Below, one piece after another: positions 40,391 through 49,160 of a stretch of 64,000 nt of DNA. Position numbers and translations under genes: made by a program. The number at the start of each line of letters is the position of its first letter. Positions within the stretch are counted from its first letter, which is position 1. A model generated the notes under the pieces. That model was not told where the DNA came from, made no database searches, and worked only from the letters and a program-made list of their open reading frames with translations. Origin of the DNA: Treponema sp. Marseille-Q3903 (GTDB taxonomy: Bacteria; Spirochaetota; Spirochaetia; Treponematales; Treponemataceae); assembly GCF_014334335.1 (NCBI RefSeq), contig NZ_JACSEU010000001.1, positions 682,001 through 746,000 of the forward strand. Direction: 5' to 3'.

Positions 40391-41680
40391 ATGTCAGAAG
40401 AATTACCAACAATTTCAAATAATGATATTACACCGTTAATTCAAAGAGCAGTGTTACAAGTTCGATCAGATATGCAAGATAATCCTTATATTCAAGAGGC
40501 TTTAAGAGTCTTACCTGCTGGAGGCTATAGAAGTGCAATTGGTTCTTTTTGGAATGCAGTTGTTGATGATTTAAGAAATAAGATAATTTTTAGGAGTTTG
40601 AATTTATTCAATAAAGAAATTAATATAGGACATGAAATAAAAACATATGATGATTTTTTAAATTATGTAAATGATGATCAGTTAATTGAGGGTGCTTATA
40701 AAATTGGTGTAATTGGATGGGAAGCATATAAATTGCTGAAACAATCAAAAGAGGCTAGACATATTTTTTATGGTCATCCTAAAAGTAGTGACCCGTCTAT
40801 TATAAAAGTTCTTTCCGTAATTGATGATTGTATAAAATATGTTTTGAATGAGGAATATCCTGTAAAAATAATCGACATTGATGAATATATTGATACATTA
40901 AAAACTGAAAATTATGATAGAAATGAAATTAGCATTGCAAATGCTTTAAATGATTTACCTGAAAATTATAAAAATGAATTATTAAGTCGTTTATTTTCAA
41001 TATATATTTCGCCTGATGTAAGCAGTATTCTTTCATCAAATATAGAATTCCTATCACCTTTATTATGGAAAGTAATAAGTAAAGATATAAAAATTCAAAT
41101 TACTAGGAGAGTTGATCAAGAATATCCTAAAGGAAATTTGTTAAAAACACAGAGAGCTTTTAATTTTATAAATTTAGTACATGCTAATATATATTTATCA
41201 TTAAACGCTAAAAAATATTTATTGGAACCCCTCATAAAGAATTTAAAAGTTAATTTAGATAACTGGTCGCTTGAAAATGAAATGGTTAGAAAATTATCTG
41301 TATATGCTGATATAATTCCAGAAGAGCTAATTGATGATTATGTTTCTGCTATAACACATACATATGTTGGTACAGTTGGAAGTTCACTTCAATGGGCACG
41401 AACAGATTTTTATGCAAATGGTGCGGCTTGTTATATTCCTGATATGTTCGAGGCGTTTAATGATAGAATGATTGACTCTTTCATCTCTACATTAAAAACA
41501 AGTGATATATTAAAACAACGAATAAAAACACCTTCAAAAATAAGAAGATTAAGAACTTTAGGTACAATTGCATTAGGTAAATGTTCTGAAAGTTATCCTC
41601 AAAAAAATATTTTACAGCTGCTTGTTGATGATACTAAAGAATTAGAATTTCAAAAAATATTGCAAAGTAAAAACATCTAA
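40391..41680 (+). CDS. hypothetical helical protein, HEPN-like
   Basis: 429 aa, cassette C29. ATG at 40391 after taggagac; the longer frame from 40217 crosses the attC. Almost wholly helical. GGYRSAIGSFWNAVVDDLRN and LKQSKEARHIFYGHPKSSDP resemble segments of HEPN-type proteins, with an RHxxxxH-like stretch, but the match is weak. The C-terminal half (RVDQEYPKGNLLKTQRAFNF) is unassigned. Abortive-infection type function is only a guess. The stop lies inside attC R''. Confidence 0.6.
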   Translation: MSEELPTISNNDITPLIQRAVLQVRSDMQDNPYIQEALRVLPAGGYRSAIGSFWNAVVDDLRNKIIFRSLNLFNKEINIGHEIKTYDDFLNYVNDDQLIEGAYKIGVIGWEAYKLLKQSKEARHIFYGHPKSSDPSIIKVLSVIDDCIKYVLNEEYPVKIIDIDEYIDTLKTENYDRNEISIANALNDLPENYKNELLSRLFSIYISPDVSSILSSNIEFLSPLLWKVISKDIKIQITRRVDQEYPKGNLLKTQRAFNFINLVHANIYLSLNAKKYLLEPLIKNLKVNLDNWSLENEMVRKLSVYADIIPEELIDDYVSAITHTYVGTVGSSLQWARTDFYANGAACYIPDMFEAFNDRMIDSFISTLKTSDILKQRIKTPSKIRRLRTLGTIALGKCSESYPQKNILQLLVDDTKELEFQKILQSKNI

Positions 41681-41739
41681 CACCCGCTTAACCTGACATT
41701 GCGGACAAGCCGCAAATGCAGGTTAAGCGAATGTTATAC
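41675..41739 (+). other. attC of cassette C29
   Basis: R'' ATCTAAC, R' GTTATAC (41733-41739). R'' complements own start (40345). Confidence 0.93.
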
Positions 41740-41818
41740 CCATAATCCTGAGGGGCGCTGATTTGTAAGAGCCGGGTATTTCATATTTTCGACTGAAATA
41801 AAATTTAAGGAGGAAAAT

Positions 41819-42927
41819 ATGGAAGCGGTTAGTCGAAAAGAAAATCCTGTACAAATAGTTTCAGTAGAGACTTCAAAAAGAATTACAAGTTTGCGTTATT
41901 TGTTGATAGTTTTAGTTGTATTTATACATGCAAATTTGAAACCTGATGATGCAATAAATTATTACCATTACGATTTTGTTCAACTTTATTGGATTGAGGT
42001 TGTAAGAAATTCTATTTGTGATACTTTAGGCGGACTGCAGTGCTGCTTTTCTTCTTTTTGACATCATTCTTGCAATTTTCAGAATGATAAATATAAGATA
42101 TTATTAAAAAAAAGAAGTAAGTCAATTTTTCTTCCTTACATTATTTGGACAGGTATAACAATAATTTTGTATTATATAGTACAATCAATTCCCTATACTG
42201 CATTATTTTTCCAAAATCCGATAAATATTGTAAAAAATTGGAAAGGTATTGATTTGTTAAAAGTCTTTACCTATCATGATTTATCATCAGCTTAAAAACT
42301 CCATTAGTATATCAGTTTTGTTTTTTGAGAGAGTTAATGATTTTTATAGTTTTGTCCCCAATTTTGAAGTTTTTATGTGATAAATTTAGTGGTTTCATGC
42401 TTATTTTTATTTCTGTTGCAGCATTGAAAGGTATTCCTTTATTTTTTACAGTTTCTTCTTCTGCATTGTTTTTTTATGCTTCAGATTACTATTGTGCAAA
42501 ATACAAAATAGATTTTTTCAAAATTGCAGATAAAATTAAAATTTATGAATATTTGATTTTATTGGTATCTGTCGTTGTATTTAATACAATTTGTGCTGGA
42601 GAATACAGTTTCGGTTTAATATCAACAATAATTTCATGCTTATTTTTTTTAAAACTTTCTTTGTATTTTGTAAAAACCAACAAAATATATTCAAAATTAA
42701 ATTATATGTCTGGGTATTCTTTTTTCTTGTATGCAATACATACACCAATTTTGGGCACTGCTATAAATAAAATTACACAGAGAATAACTCCACTTCACGG
42801 AATATTGTGTTTAGTCCAATTTTTATTAGCTGCTTTTTTAACAATATTTATTGGAACTTTAATAGGAATTGCTTTGAAAAAGATTTATTTTCCATTATTT
42901 TGTTTATTGAATGGTGGAAGAAAATAA
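41819..42927 (+). pseudogene. acyltransferase 3-family membrane protein, broken
   Basis: Cassette C30. The first part (41819-42061) reads ITSLRYLLIVLVVFIHANLK, the start of an acyltransferase-3 (OafA-like) protein. Coding sequence in other frames follows (FLPYIIWTGITIILYYIVQS) and the last part (42325-42927) holds the remaining membrane segments (YSFFLYAIHTPILGTAINKI). At least two frame breaks and one stop separate them. It would have acetylated a cell-surface glycan. Confidence 0.8.
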
Positions 42928-42935
42928 AATTTAAC

Positions 42936-42965
42936 GTCTAACACATATAAGGTTCCGAGTTGTCA
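42936..42965 (+). other. truncated attC remnant at the end of the array
   Basis: R'' GTCTAAC is followed by degenerate sequence with no R'. This is the last site recognised in the main array. Confidence 0.65.
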
Positions 42966-43742
42966 ATACTAATTCTAAAAAAAGTACAACTTAGAACTGT
43001 TTTTCAAAATAAAAAAACAAAACTGAACCGTTATTCAAAGCGGATTCCAGGAAAATCATCCTGAATCGAACACATGTAGTCAGCCAACAAAAAAGGTACT
43101 GAAGAATTTCATCGGTACCTGTAAAGTCTGTAGCAAGAATTAGGTGGTAGCAAAAGCTCCGATAGTTATATAAGCAGGACAAAACATGGACAGACTGTTT
43201 TGTTATTTCAAATCAAAACTAAATATATAAAAAGGTCCAAAACGGAGTCTATTCACCGTTAAGGAAGGCATGGCATGAAGTTCAGAAAGTGCTAGGCTGT
43301 CATGCAGCATAAAATTCACATTTTTCATACGACTCGCCGGTAGTAGACCGTACGACCAAGTTTGTGTGCAATCAGATTTATTGACTTTGCCTTGCCGTAT
43401 CGGGAAACAAGTTTTTAATGCTATTTCTGCCCTTTTCATTTGCACGCAGAAACATCACAGTTCCTTCTGAGAACGTTCATTTAAGATAGAATCTCATTAC
43501 GGTTCCCTTCTGTAAAAATAGGATAATGCCCAGATGCGCTTATCTATCTTAGCATGATGAGACTTGAGCCTTAATGATTTTCATTAACAAGTGTAAGAAC
43601 GCGCCGTTGTTGAAGCACTGTACGCCACTCTTTGGTTATGCGAAACTTATGGAATATGCGCAATTGGTAAAGCAAAACGGTATACAAACACTTAAATGCA
43701 TAAAAAAATGGTGTTTGACTAAAATGCATCCAATTAAATAAA
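42966..43742. other. non-coding, decayed stretch
   Basis: Short minus-strand frames (for example 43203-43445) lack coding character or family motifs. No RNA gene, promoter or attC is evident. It separates the integron from the flanking chromosome and may be remains of mobile DNA. Confidence 0.5.
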
Positions 43743-43777
43743 AAAAAACGGCACCGAAAATTTCGGTGCCGTTTTTT
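43743..43777 (-). terminator. terminator of the glycogen-binding OMP gene
   Basis: Near-perfect 17-bp palindrome aaaaaacggcaccgaaa / tttcggtgccgtttttt, usable in both directions. Confidence 0.9.
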
Positions 43778-43808
43778 AAACTAAATCAATCTATGTTAAG
43801 ATTATAAT

Positions 43809-46064
43809 TTAGAAATCCCAACGCATACCTACGCGAAGAGCTCCGGCTCCATTGTATTTATCAACAGCAGCTGTATAGCCGTAACCTCCAAGATTGGCAC
43901 CGTTAAGATTCAACGCATCCTGACCTTCACCAAAGCCCTTGTAGATATCCATGTTCCATGCAAACTGTGCATATACTATAGGAGACTTGATAACTGAAAG
44001 CTTTTTAGCAACGCCTAAAGCAATTCCAAACGGATTCAATTCATCCTTTTTAGTGTTCTTGAAATTTTTACCTGCAGCCGTACCCTTTATAGAACGTATT
44101 CCGATACCGCCGGAAACCGTAATATCGTAAGGCAATTTGACTTGTGCAATTAAAGTATTGAACAACAATTCGCTATTTGAATTATCAAGACCGTAATAAA
44201 CATCCAAACCGCTTATCGTATCATTCAAGTTTTCTGCATTGAAAGCGATTCCTGCATAATTGAACAAGAATTTGCTGTCGGAAGCTCCGTATTTTTTATC
44301 TTTGCTCTCACCAATAGCTCTATAAGCAGCGTATTTAGTTTTTGCATAGGCATTTACAGAAGACTTAAAGCCTAACAAATCAGTAAGCTGATATGTTACA
44401 GAAGGATCGAATCCGAATTCTGCACCTGCTTTATCATATAGCACAGCCTCCTCCCATCCGTTTGCATAACCGTTAGCCCAACAATGCTTTACTTTACTAA
44501 GGAAGTCAGCATCGGAAGTTTTTGAGATATCGTAATGCTTCAGTTCCGTGTCCATGGTTGCTTTTAATCCGATAGAAAGTGCATCCATCGGTTTTGCGCC
44601 GAACTTAAGTGTAAGGCTCTGGCTGTTAGGGTTACCGAGCATATCTCTTAAGCGCAAATCTGCATCATCATGGTTATTGCGTACATAAAGCATGGAAGCT
44701 TCCATACCGCGCAAACGGTATTCGGCATCTACACTAAACATATCGTTTTTATATCCTGCTTTAACGTTAGCAGCAATATTTTCAATTCCATCAAATTTGC
44801 CGGAACGATAGAAAACATCCGTTGAATAACCGAAGTAATCTGCAGCTTTCCACCAATCACCCGCATGAGCATAATCCGCACCAAGTAAATCTTCGGTACT
44901 CTTATTATGAATTGCAATAAGTCCCTGAACTGCAAGTGAAACAACGGAAATTTTACCTTTAGCACCCAGAATAATATCGTTTTCTACCGGCTGGAAGAAC
45001 TGGTAGTCTTTTCCGTACATTGTATTCCACTGAGCATCGAATTTCCATGCTCCGGTATCAAATGTTGCAAAAGCATATGAACCATAGTTCTCGCCCTTGC
45101 GGTCAGCAGATTTGTTAAGGTTAATACCTACTTTGAGTGTGTTGTCGCCTATTTGCTGCAATTTTGCGCCGTTTTCAAATAAGCTAAAACCGCCTATGTG
45201 CTTGTAACCGGCATCCCAGTTATCGGCTATAGTAGCCCATGTAATCTCGGAACGAGAAGGAAGTTTTGCATAAACATATCCGGTTGTATAATTTACATAA
45301 GGTGTATTCCAGCCGAACTTTAAATGACCGAGGAACGGATTTTCATTCCAAGCATCGGGTGTATGTCCATCTGCCAAATAAGTTACAGGATCTGAAAGAA
45401 GGTGTCCGATTGACTTCTTAAAAAGCTCCACGTTTTGTTCTTTATTGTTATTGCGATCATACAGTTTTACATTTGCGTCTTCATAATCTTTTTCAGAAGT
45501 TGCAATTTCAATGTAAAACGGCATATTGCCGGTAAGATCACCGGTCAATTTGTTGTAGGATTTAAATCCTAATGCAACATTTTCAACTTTCGTTTCTTTT
45601 TTTGTAGCATCACCTGATTTCTGAGTGCTAAACTTTGCCTGTGAACCAAGCATAGTCCATGATGAAAATTTCACGTTGGGAAATTTCTTTGCACCGTCAT
45701 CACTGCCAACGACAAGCGAATCAAGCTCTGCAAGACCGTTCTTTCCACCGAACCCGTCATCGATCAAATCCGGTGCACTAGGGTCAGTTGTCCAGTTTCC
45801 GTCGGAAATAAATTTGTACTTTAAAGTCGTTCCCGAATCGAAAACTTTTGTAAGTGTAAAGCCCTTATCGGTCTTTGTCATAGGCAAAGCACCGGCCTGC
45901 CAAGATGTAAAATCTCCTGCAAGAAGAACTTCAGTTGCACGTGGATTTTCGTAGAAGAATGTTACTTCCAACTTTCCACCATCAAGCTTTTTCACTGTTA
46001 CTTCTGCAAACATCGCTGCTGCGGCAATCAGTGAAACCGAGATGAAAGCAAATAATTTTTTCAT
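43809..46064 (-). CDS. outer-membrane protein with N-terminal glycogen-binding (CBM48-like) domain
   Basis: 751 aa. ATG at 46064 after ttggaggataag; the frame upstream of it is not coding. The signal peptide is MKKLFAFISVSLIAAAAMFA. Residues about 25-105 (VTFFYENPRATEVLLAGDFT, SWQAGALPMT, TTLKYKFISDGNWTTDPSAP) form a CBM48/AMPK-type glycogen-binding domain. The rest has alternating strands and ends in RVGMRWDF, a terminal aromatic as in outer-membrane beta-barrels. A promoter (TTGACA/TAAAAT) lies at 46288-46261 on the minus strand. Confidence 0.85.
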   Translation of the reverse strand: MKKLFAFISVSLIAAAAMFAEVTVKKLDGGKLEVTFFYENPRATEVLLAGDFTSWQAGALPMTKTDKGFTLTKVFDSGTTLKYKFISDGNWTTDPSAPDLIDDGFGGKNGLAELDSLVVGSDDGAKKFPNVKFSSWTMLGSQAKFSTQKSGDATKKETKVENVALGFKSYNKLTGDLTGNMPFYIEIATSEKDYEDANVKLYDRNNNKEQNVELFKKSIGHLLSDPVTYLADGHTPDAWNENPFLGHLKFGWNTPYVNYTTGYVYAKLPSRSEITWATIADNWDAGYKHIGGFSLFENGAKLQQIGDNTLKVGINLNKSADRKGENYGSYAFATFDTGAWKFDAQWNTMYGKDYQFFQPVENDIILGAKGKISVVSLAVQGLIAIHNKSTEDLLGADYAHAGDWWKAADYFGYSTDVFYRSGKFDGIENIAANVKAGYKNDMFSVDAEYRLRGMEASMLYVRNNHDDADLRLRDMLGNPNSQSLTLKFGAKPMDALSIGLKATMDTELKHYDISKTSDADFLSKVKHCWANGYANGWEEAVLYDKAGAEFGFDPSVTYQLTDLLGFKSSVNAYAKTKYAAYRAIGESKDKKYGASDSKFLFNYAGIAFNAENLNDTISGLDVYYGLDNSNSELLFNTLIAQVKLPYDITVSGGIGIRSIKGTAAGKNFKNTKKDELNPFGIALGVAKKLSVIKSPIVYAQFAWNMDIYKGFGEGQDALNLNGANLGGYGYTAAVDKYNGAGALRVGMRWDF

Positions 46065-46260
46065 CTTATCCTCCAAATTATGTAATATGTAAAAGGACAG
46101 AAAATTCAAAAGAACATACGGGGGTTGAAAGGTAGTTTTCGGCAACGCAAACATCTGTTTTCAAGTAAGAATGCAAACCCGAACACGGATATCGACCGCA
46201 GATAACTTTTTCCAATCGCAGCAAGTTCCTTTTACAGATCTATTCTACTTACGTTATATA

Positions 46261-46288
46261 ATTTTACAGCGAGTTTTTTTTATGTCAA
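46261..46288 (-). promoter_or_regulatory. promoter of the glycogen-binding OMP gene
   Basis: On the minus strand TTGACA (46288-46283), 16-nt spacer, TAAAAT (46266-46261). The 5' UTR is about 190 nt. The same promoter is present in the duplicate at 47501-47474. Confidence 0.6.
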
Positions 46289-46514
46289 GAAAAATAGTTA
46301 CAATATAAACAATTCGGTATATATTCGTCTCATGGGGAATTCATTAAAAGTTCGTTTTTTTTTGATACTCTTAAGGCGCTAATTTTATATTGAAACAATC
46401 AGAAAAGAGATGTATTAGTGCCATTTCCTATTGATTGTTCAGTTTGTTTTAGCAGTATAAATGTTAATAGAACCTTCTGTTCAGTCTTCCATGAAGGTCT
46501 TTTTTTTTAATTAA

Positions 46515-46586
46515 GGTCTTAACGGATTAGATAAAGGCTTGTTAGCACTGGTCTGATTCTGGAAGGTTCAACTCCTTCTAAGACCA
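46515..46586 (+). other. tRNA-like relic
   Basis: 72 nt with perfect acceptor arms ggtctta / taagacc, a perfect T-arm gaagg-ttcaact-ccttc with canonical T-loop directly next to the 3' acceptor strand, and discriminator A. The anticodon arm is poor (gttag-cactggt-ctgat, no U33) and no D-arm forms, so it is probably non-functional. Confidence 0.45.
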
Positions 46587-46587
46587 A

Positions 46588-46722
46588 AAGTTTCGCGTAT
46601 CCCGAAAGCGGCATTCAATGCTTCAGTAAAGGCGTATACTATCTGTGTGGTAAAATTTATTTTTGTAGGTTTATAACGGTTTCAAGTGGCAATATATGTA
46701 TTTCAATTGTTATTTTGAGTGT
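46588..46722 (+). repeat. 135-bp direct repeat, copy 1
   Basis: From aagtttcgcgtatcccgaaa to gttattttgagtgt; nearly identical to 47727-47861 (one difference seen, caagtggc versus caagcggc). Confidence 0.9.
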
Positions 46723-46895
46723 CGGCATTAATTTTGGTTGCCTTCCGCTGTACAATATGGCGGAAGGCAACCAAGAAAAAGAGCGGGCGGGTCAAGCCGA
46801 GATGAAAGGCATGATTGACCGCATTAAAGCGGTCGTCAAAGGTGATGAACAATACATGATTCTATCGGCATATTACCGCAAAAAAGGCTTTAGAA

Positions 46896-47518
46896 ATTCC
46901 TTTGTACCGTCATCGCTTGCGGCCGACAAGCGAATCAAGCTCTGCAAGACTGTTCTTTCCGCCGAACCCGTCATCGACAAAATCCGGTGCACGAAGGTCA
47001 GTAGTCCAGTTTCCGTCGGAAATAAATTTGTACTTTAAAGTCGTTCCTGCATCAAAAACTTTTGTAAGTGTAAAACCTTTTTTGGTCTTTGTCATAGGCA
47101 AAGCACCGTCCTGCCAAGATGTAAAATCTCCTGCAAGAAGAACTTCAGTTGCACGTGGATTTCCATAAAAGAATGTTACTTCCAACTTTCCATTATCAAG
47201 CTTTTTCACTGTTACTTCTGCAAACATCGCTGCCGCAGCAATCAGTGAAACCGAGATGAAAGCAAATAATTTTTTCATCTTATCCTCCAAATTATGTAAT
47301 ATGTAAAAGGACAGAAAATTCAAAAGAACATACGGAGGTTGAAAGGTAGTTTTCGGCAACGCAAACATCTGTTTTCAAGTAAGAATGCAAACCCGAACAC
47401 GGATATCGACCGAGATAACTTTTTCCAATCGCAGCAAGTTCCTTTTACAGATCTATTCTACTTACGTTATATAATTTTACAGCGAGTTTTTTTTATGTCA
47501 AGAAAAATAGTTACAAGA
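46896..47518 (-). repeat. duplicate of the 5' part of the glycogen-binding OMP gene with its promoter
   Basis: Matches 45686-46312 with few changes, including RBS, 5' UTR and promoter. With the 135-bp repeat on its flank it forms the second half of a tandem duplication. Confidence 0.9.
46910..47278 (-). pseudogene. truncated copy: signal peptide plus glycogen-binding domain
   Basis: 122 aa from the ATG at 47278. It keeps the signal peptide MKKLFAFISVSLIAAAAMFA and the CBM48-like domain up to GGKNSLAELDSLV, then ends GRKR at a junction; the beta-barrel is gone. It differs from the parent at several residues (DNGKL, SWQDGALP), so the duplication is not very recent. The promoter is retained, so a soluble secreted glycogen-binding domain could be made. 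Confidence 0.8.
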
Positions 47519-47726
47519 TTTTGTCGATTATTATCAAAAAAAACAAAAAATTATAACAACTGTACAAAAAAATCACGGTAAAAAAATCGAAATTCGACCT
47601 AAAAGTTATTTTAAACAAATCGAATCGTACAAACACGCAAAGCTAAAAAACTCGTAAACTTCCGCACTGCAAATTTATCACATAAGCCCAAACAGTTTCT
47701 CCACTTCTTCTTTTCGCATATTCTGT
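47519..47726. other. intergenic, nothing recognised
   Basis: AT-rich stretch between the duplicated OMP promoter and the second 135-bp repeat. No gene or RNA was recognised. Confidence 0.5.
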
Positions 47727-47861
47727 AAGTTTCGCGTATCCCGAAAGCGGCATTCAATGCTTCAGTAAAGGCGTATACTATCTGTGTGGTAAAATTTATT
47801 TTTGTAGGTTTATAACGGTTTCAAGCGGCAATATATGTATTTCAATTGTTATTTTGAGTGT
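47727..47861 (+). repeat. 135-bp direct repeat, copy 2
   Basis: Second copy of 46588-46722. Confidence 0.9.
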
Positions 47862-47870
47862 GTTATTAAT

Positions 47871-48035
47871 ATGCGATTTTGGACTACACAAAATAGTTTT
47901 TTTGGTAAAAATAAAGAAGTTATTCAGGCAATTTATGGGTTTGAAACTAAAGAATTAATTGAGACAAGTGACGTTCTTAATGTATCAAAACAGACTTTTC
48001 TTAAAATAACAGATTCGCATATATTTGATTATTAA
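47871..48035 (+). CDS. small hypothetical protein or fragment
   Basis: 54 aa (MRFWTTQNSFFGKNKEVIQA). Coding character is reasonable, but the frame is short, no RBS is evident and it follows the repeat directly, so it may be the head of a truncated cassette gene. Confidence 0.35.
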   Translation: MRFWTTQNSFFGKNKEVIQAIYGFETKELIETSDVLNVSKQTFLKITDSHIFDY

Positions 48036-48056
48036 TATGCTAGTAATGGGGAAGTT

Positions 48057-48115
48057 GTTAACTATCGTTTATCCTGACATTGTGGACAAACTCAAATGCA
48101 TGTTATAAGTTAGCT
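48057..48115 (+). other. outlying degenerate attC
   Basis: gttaactatcg, then tatcctgacattgtggac and aaactcaaatgcatgtt, ending near gttagct. Compare cctgacattgcggacaagcc of array sites. R'' and R' have drifted. It lies 5 kb beyond the array end. Confidence 0.55.
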
Positions 48116-48142
48116 ATGTGGCTGGTTTGCTGTGCTATTGTT

Positions 48143-48667
48143 ATGGAGAATATAAAATATGATGAAAATATCCAAATTAAAAAAGAAAATATTTTTTGTG
48201 CGGAATATGAAGCTCTTATCAAAAATAATGAAATAGAATTTAGCAATAATAAAATTGCCGTAATATATGGTCCAAATGGAGCAGGGAAAACAAGTTTATC
48301 TTTAGTTCTGGAAAATGCTGAAAATTATGAGTTTGATATTGAATTTAACAACATAAGATATACAAGCAAGGATGAACCTTTTGCGCATATAATTCACGAC
48401 CAAAATGGAAGAAATATAATACAAGGCTCAACTGAATATTTTATACTCGGGGATAACATAAAAAAAGAATATCAACTGAAAGAACAATTAGATACAGGAT
48501 TTCGAAATTTATATGCCTCATTAATAACTGTATTAAAAGCAAAATTTGGCATTGCAACTAGGAACTCTGTATTTTTATCTTTGTTAAAAGATGATAAGTT
48601 AAAGGACTATATTTCTGATTTAGCAAATAATAGGCAAAAAGGAAATAATATTGATAAGGAAGGATAA
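48143..48667 (+). CDS. truncated AAA/ABC-type ATPase (N-terminal part)
   Basis: 174 aa from the ATG at 48143 after tatgg. NNKIAVIYGPNGAGKTSLSL is a Walker A motif at residues about 42-61, typical of AAA_13/SMC-like defence ATPases of 600-800 aa. The protein ends without signature or Walker B, where integrase-like sequence begins, so it is a fragment. Preceded by a degenerate attC, it looks like a displaced cassette. Confidence 0.7.
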   Translation: MENIKYDENIQIKKENIFCAEYEALIKNNEIEFSNNKIAVIYGPNGAGKTSLSLVLENAENYEFDIEFNNIRYTSKDEPFAHIIHDQNGRNIIQGSTEYFILGDNIKKEYQLKEQLDTGFRNLYASLITVLKAKFGIATRNSVFLSLLKDDKLKDYISDLANNRQKGNNIDKEG

Positions 48668-49025
48668 CTGTTTTGTTGAACAGAAAAACGACAGAGTGGT
48701 AAGACGCATTGCCGGCTACTACCGCTTTGAAGGGGAAGATGCTCGTACCGTTATGGCGGAACTGTATGAACACTATAATAAGCTCGTTAACTTCTTTTTT
48801 CCTTCGATGAAGATTATTGCAAAGGAACGAATAGACGCAAAGGTTATAAAGAAATATGATGAAGCTAAGACTCCTTACCGCAGACTTATGAAAAGCAAGG
48901 ATCTGAGCCCTGCTGAAAAAGAGGAACTGAGACGAAGTAAGGACAGTTTGGATTTGCAGCTGCTGCTTGAAAAAACACAACAACTGCAACATAAGCTTAT
49001 TTCAATGGCGGTACAACCGTCATAG
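48651..49025 (+). pseudogene. C-terminal fragment of a transposase/integrase
   Basis: DNCFVEQKNDRVVRRIAGYY, RFEGEDARTVMAELYEHYNK and LVNFFFPSMKIIAKERIDAK match the C-terminal part of integrase-core transposases (about 400 aa in full). The catalytic core is absent. The junction with the ATPase fragment suggests a deletion or rearrangement. Confidence 0.7.
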
Positions 49026-49160
49026 CTACGGTTAGATTTTTACGTGAGTAACGTGAATCGTTTCGGTTAGATTTTTATGTGAGTAAATACGGAAGGCGCG
49101 ATTGACATATAATTTTCAAAAAAAGTTTTTTACTAGGGCGATTTTCTCGTTCCGCTTTGA

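Noticed and set aside
2335-42942. Regularly spaced similar repeats that could be mistaken for a CRISPR array
   Set aside because: Repeats are imperfect palindromes, spaced by whole genes, with R'/R'' boxes; they are attC sites and no cas genes are present.
42991-43445. Minus-strand ORFs beyond the array
   Set aside because: No RBS, no motif and poor coding character; described as decayed DNA.
46715-47038. 107-aa ORF opposite the truncated OMP copy
   Set aside because: Its second half is antisense of the duplicated CBM48 region; the first half has a large hairpin (ggttgccttccgc/gcggaaggcaacc) and no clear homology.
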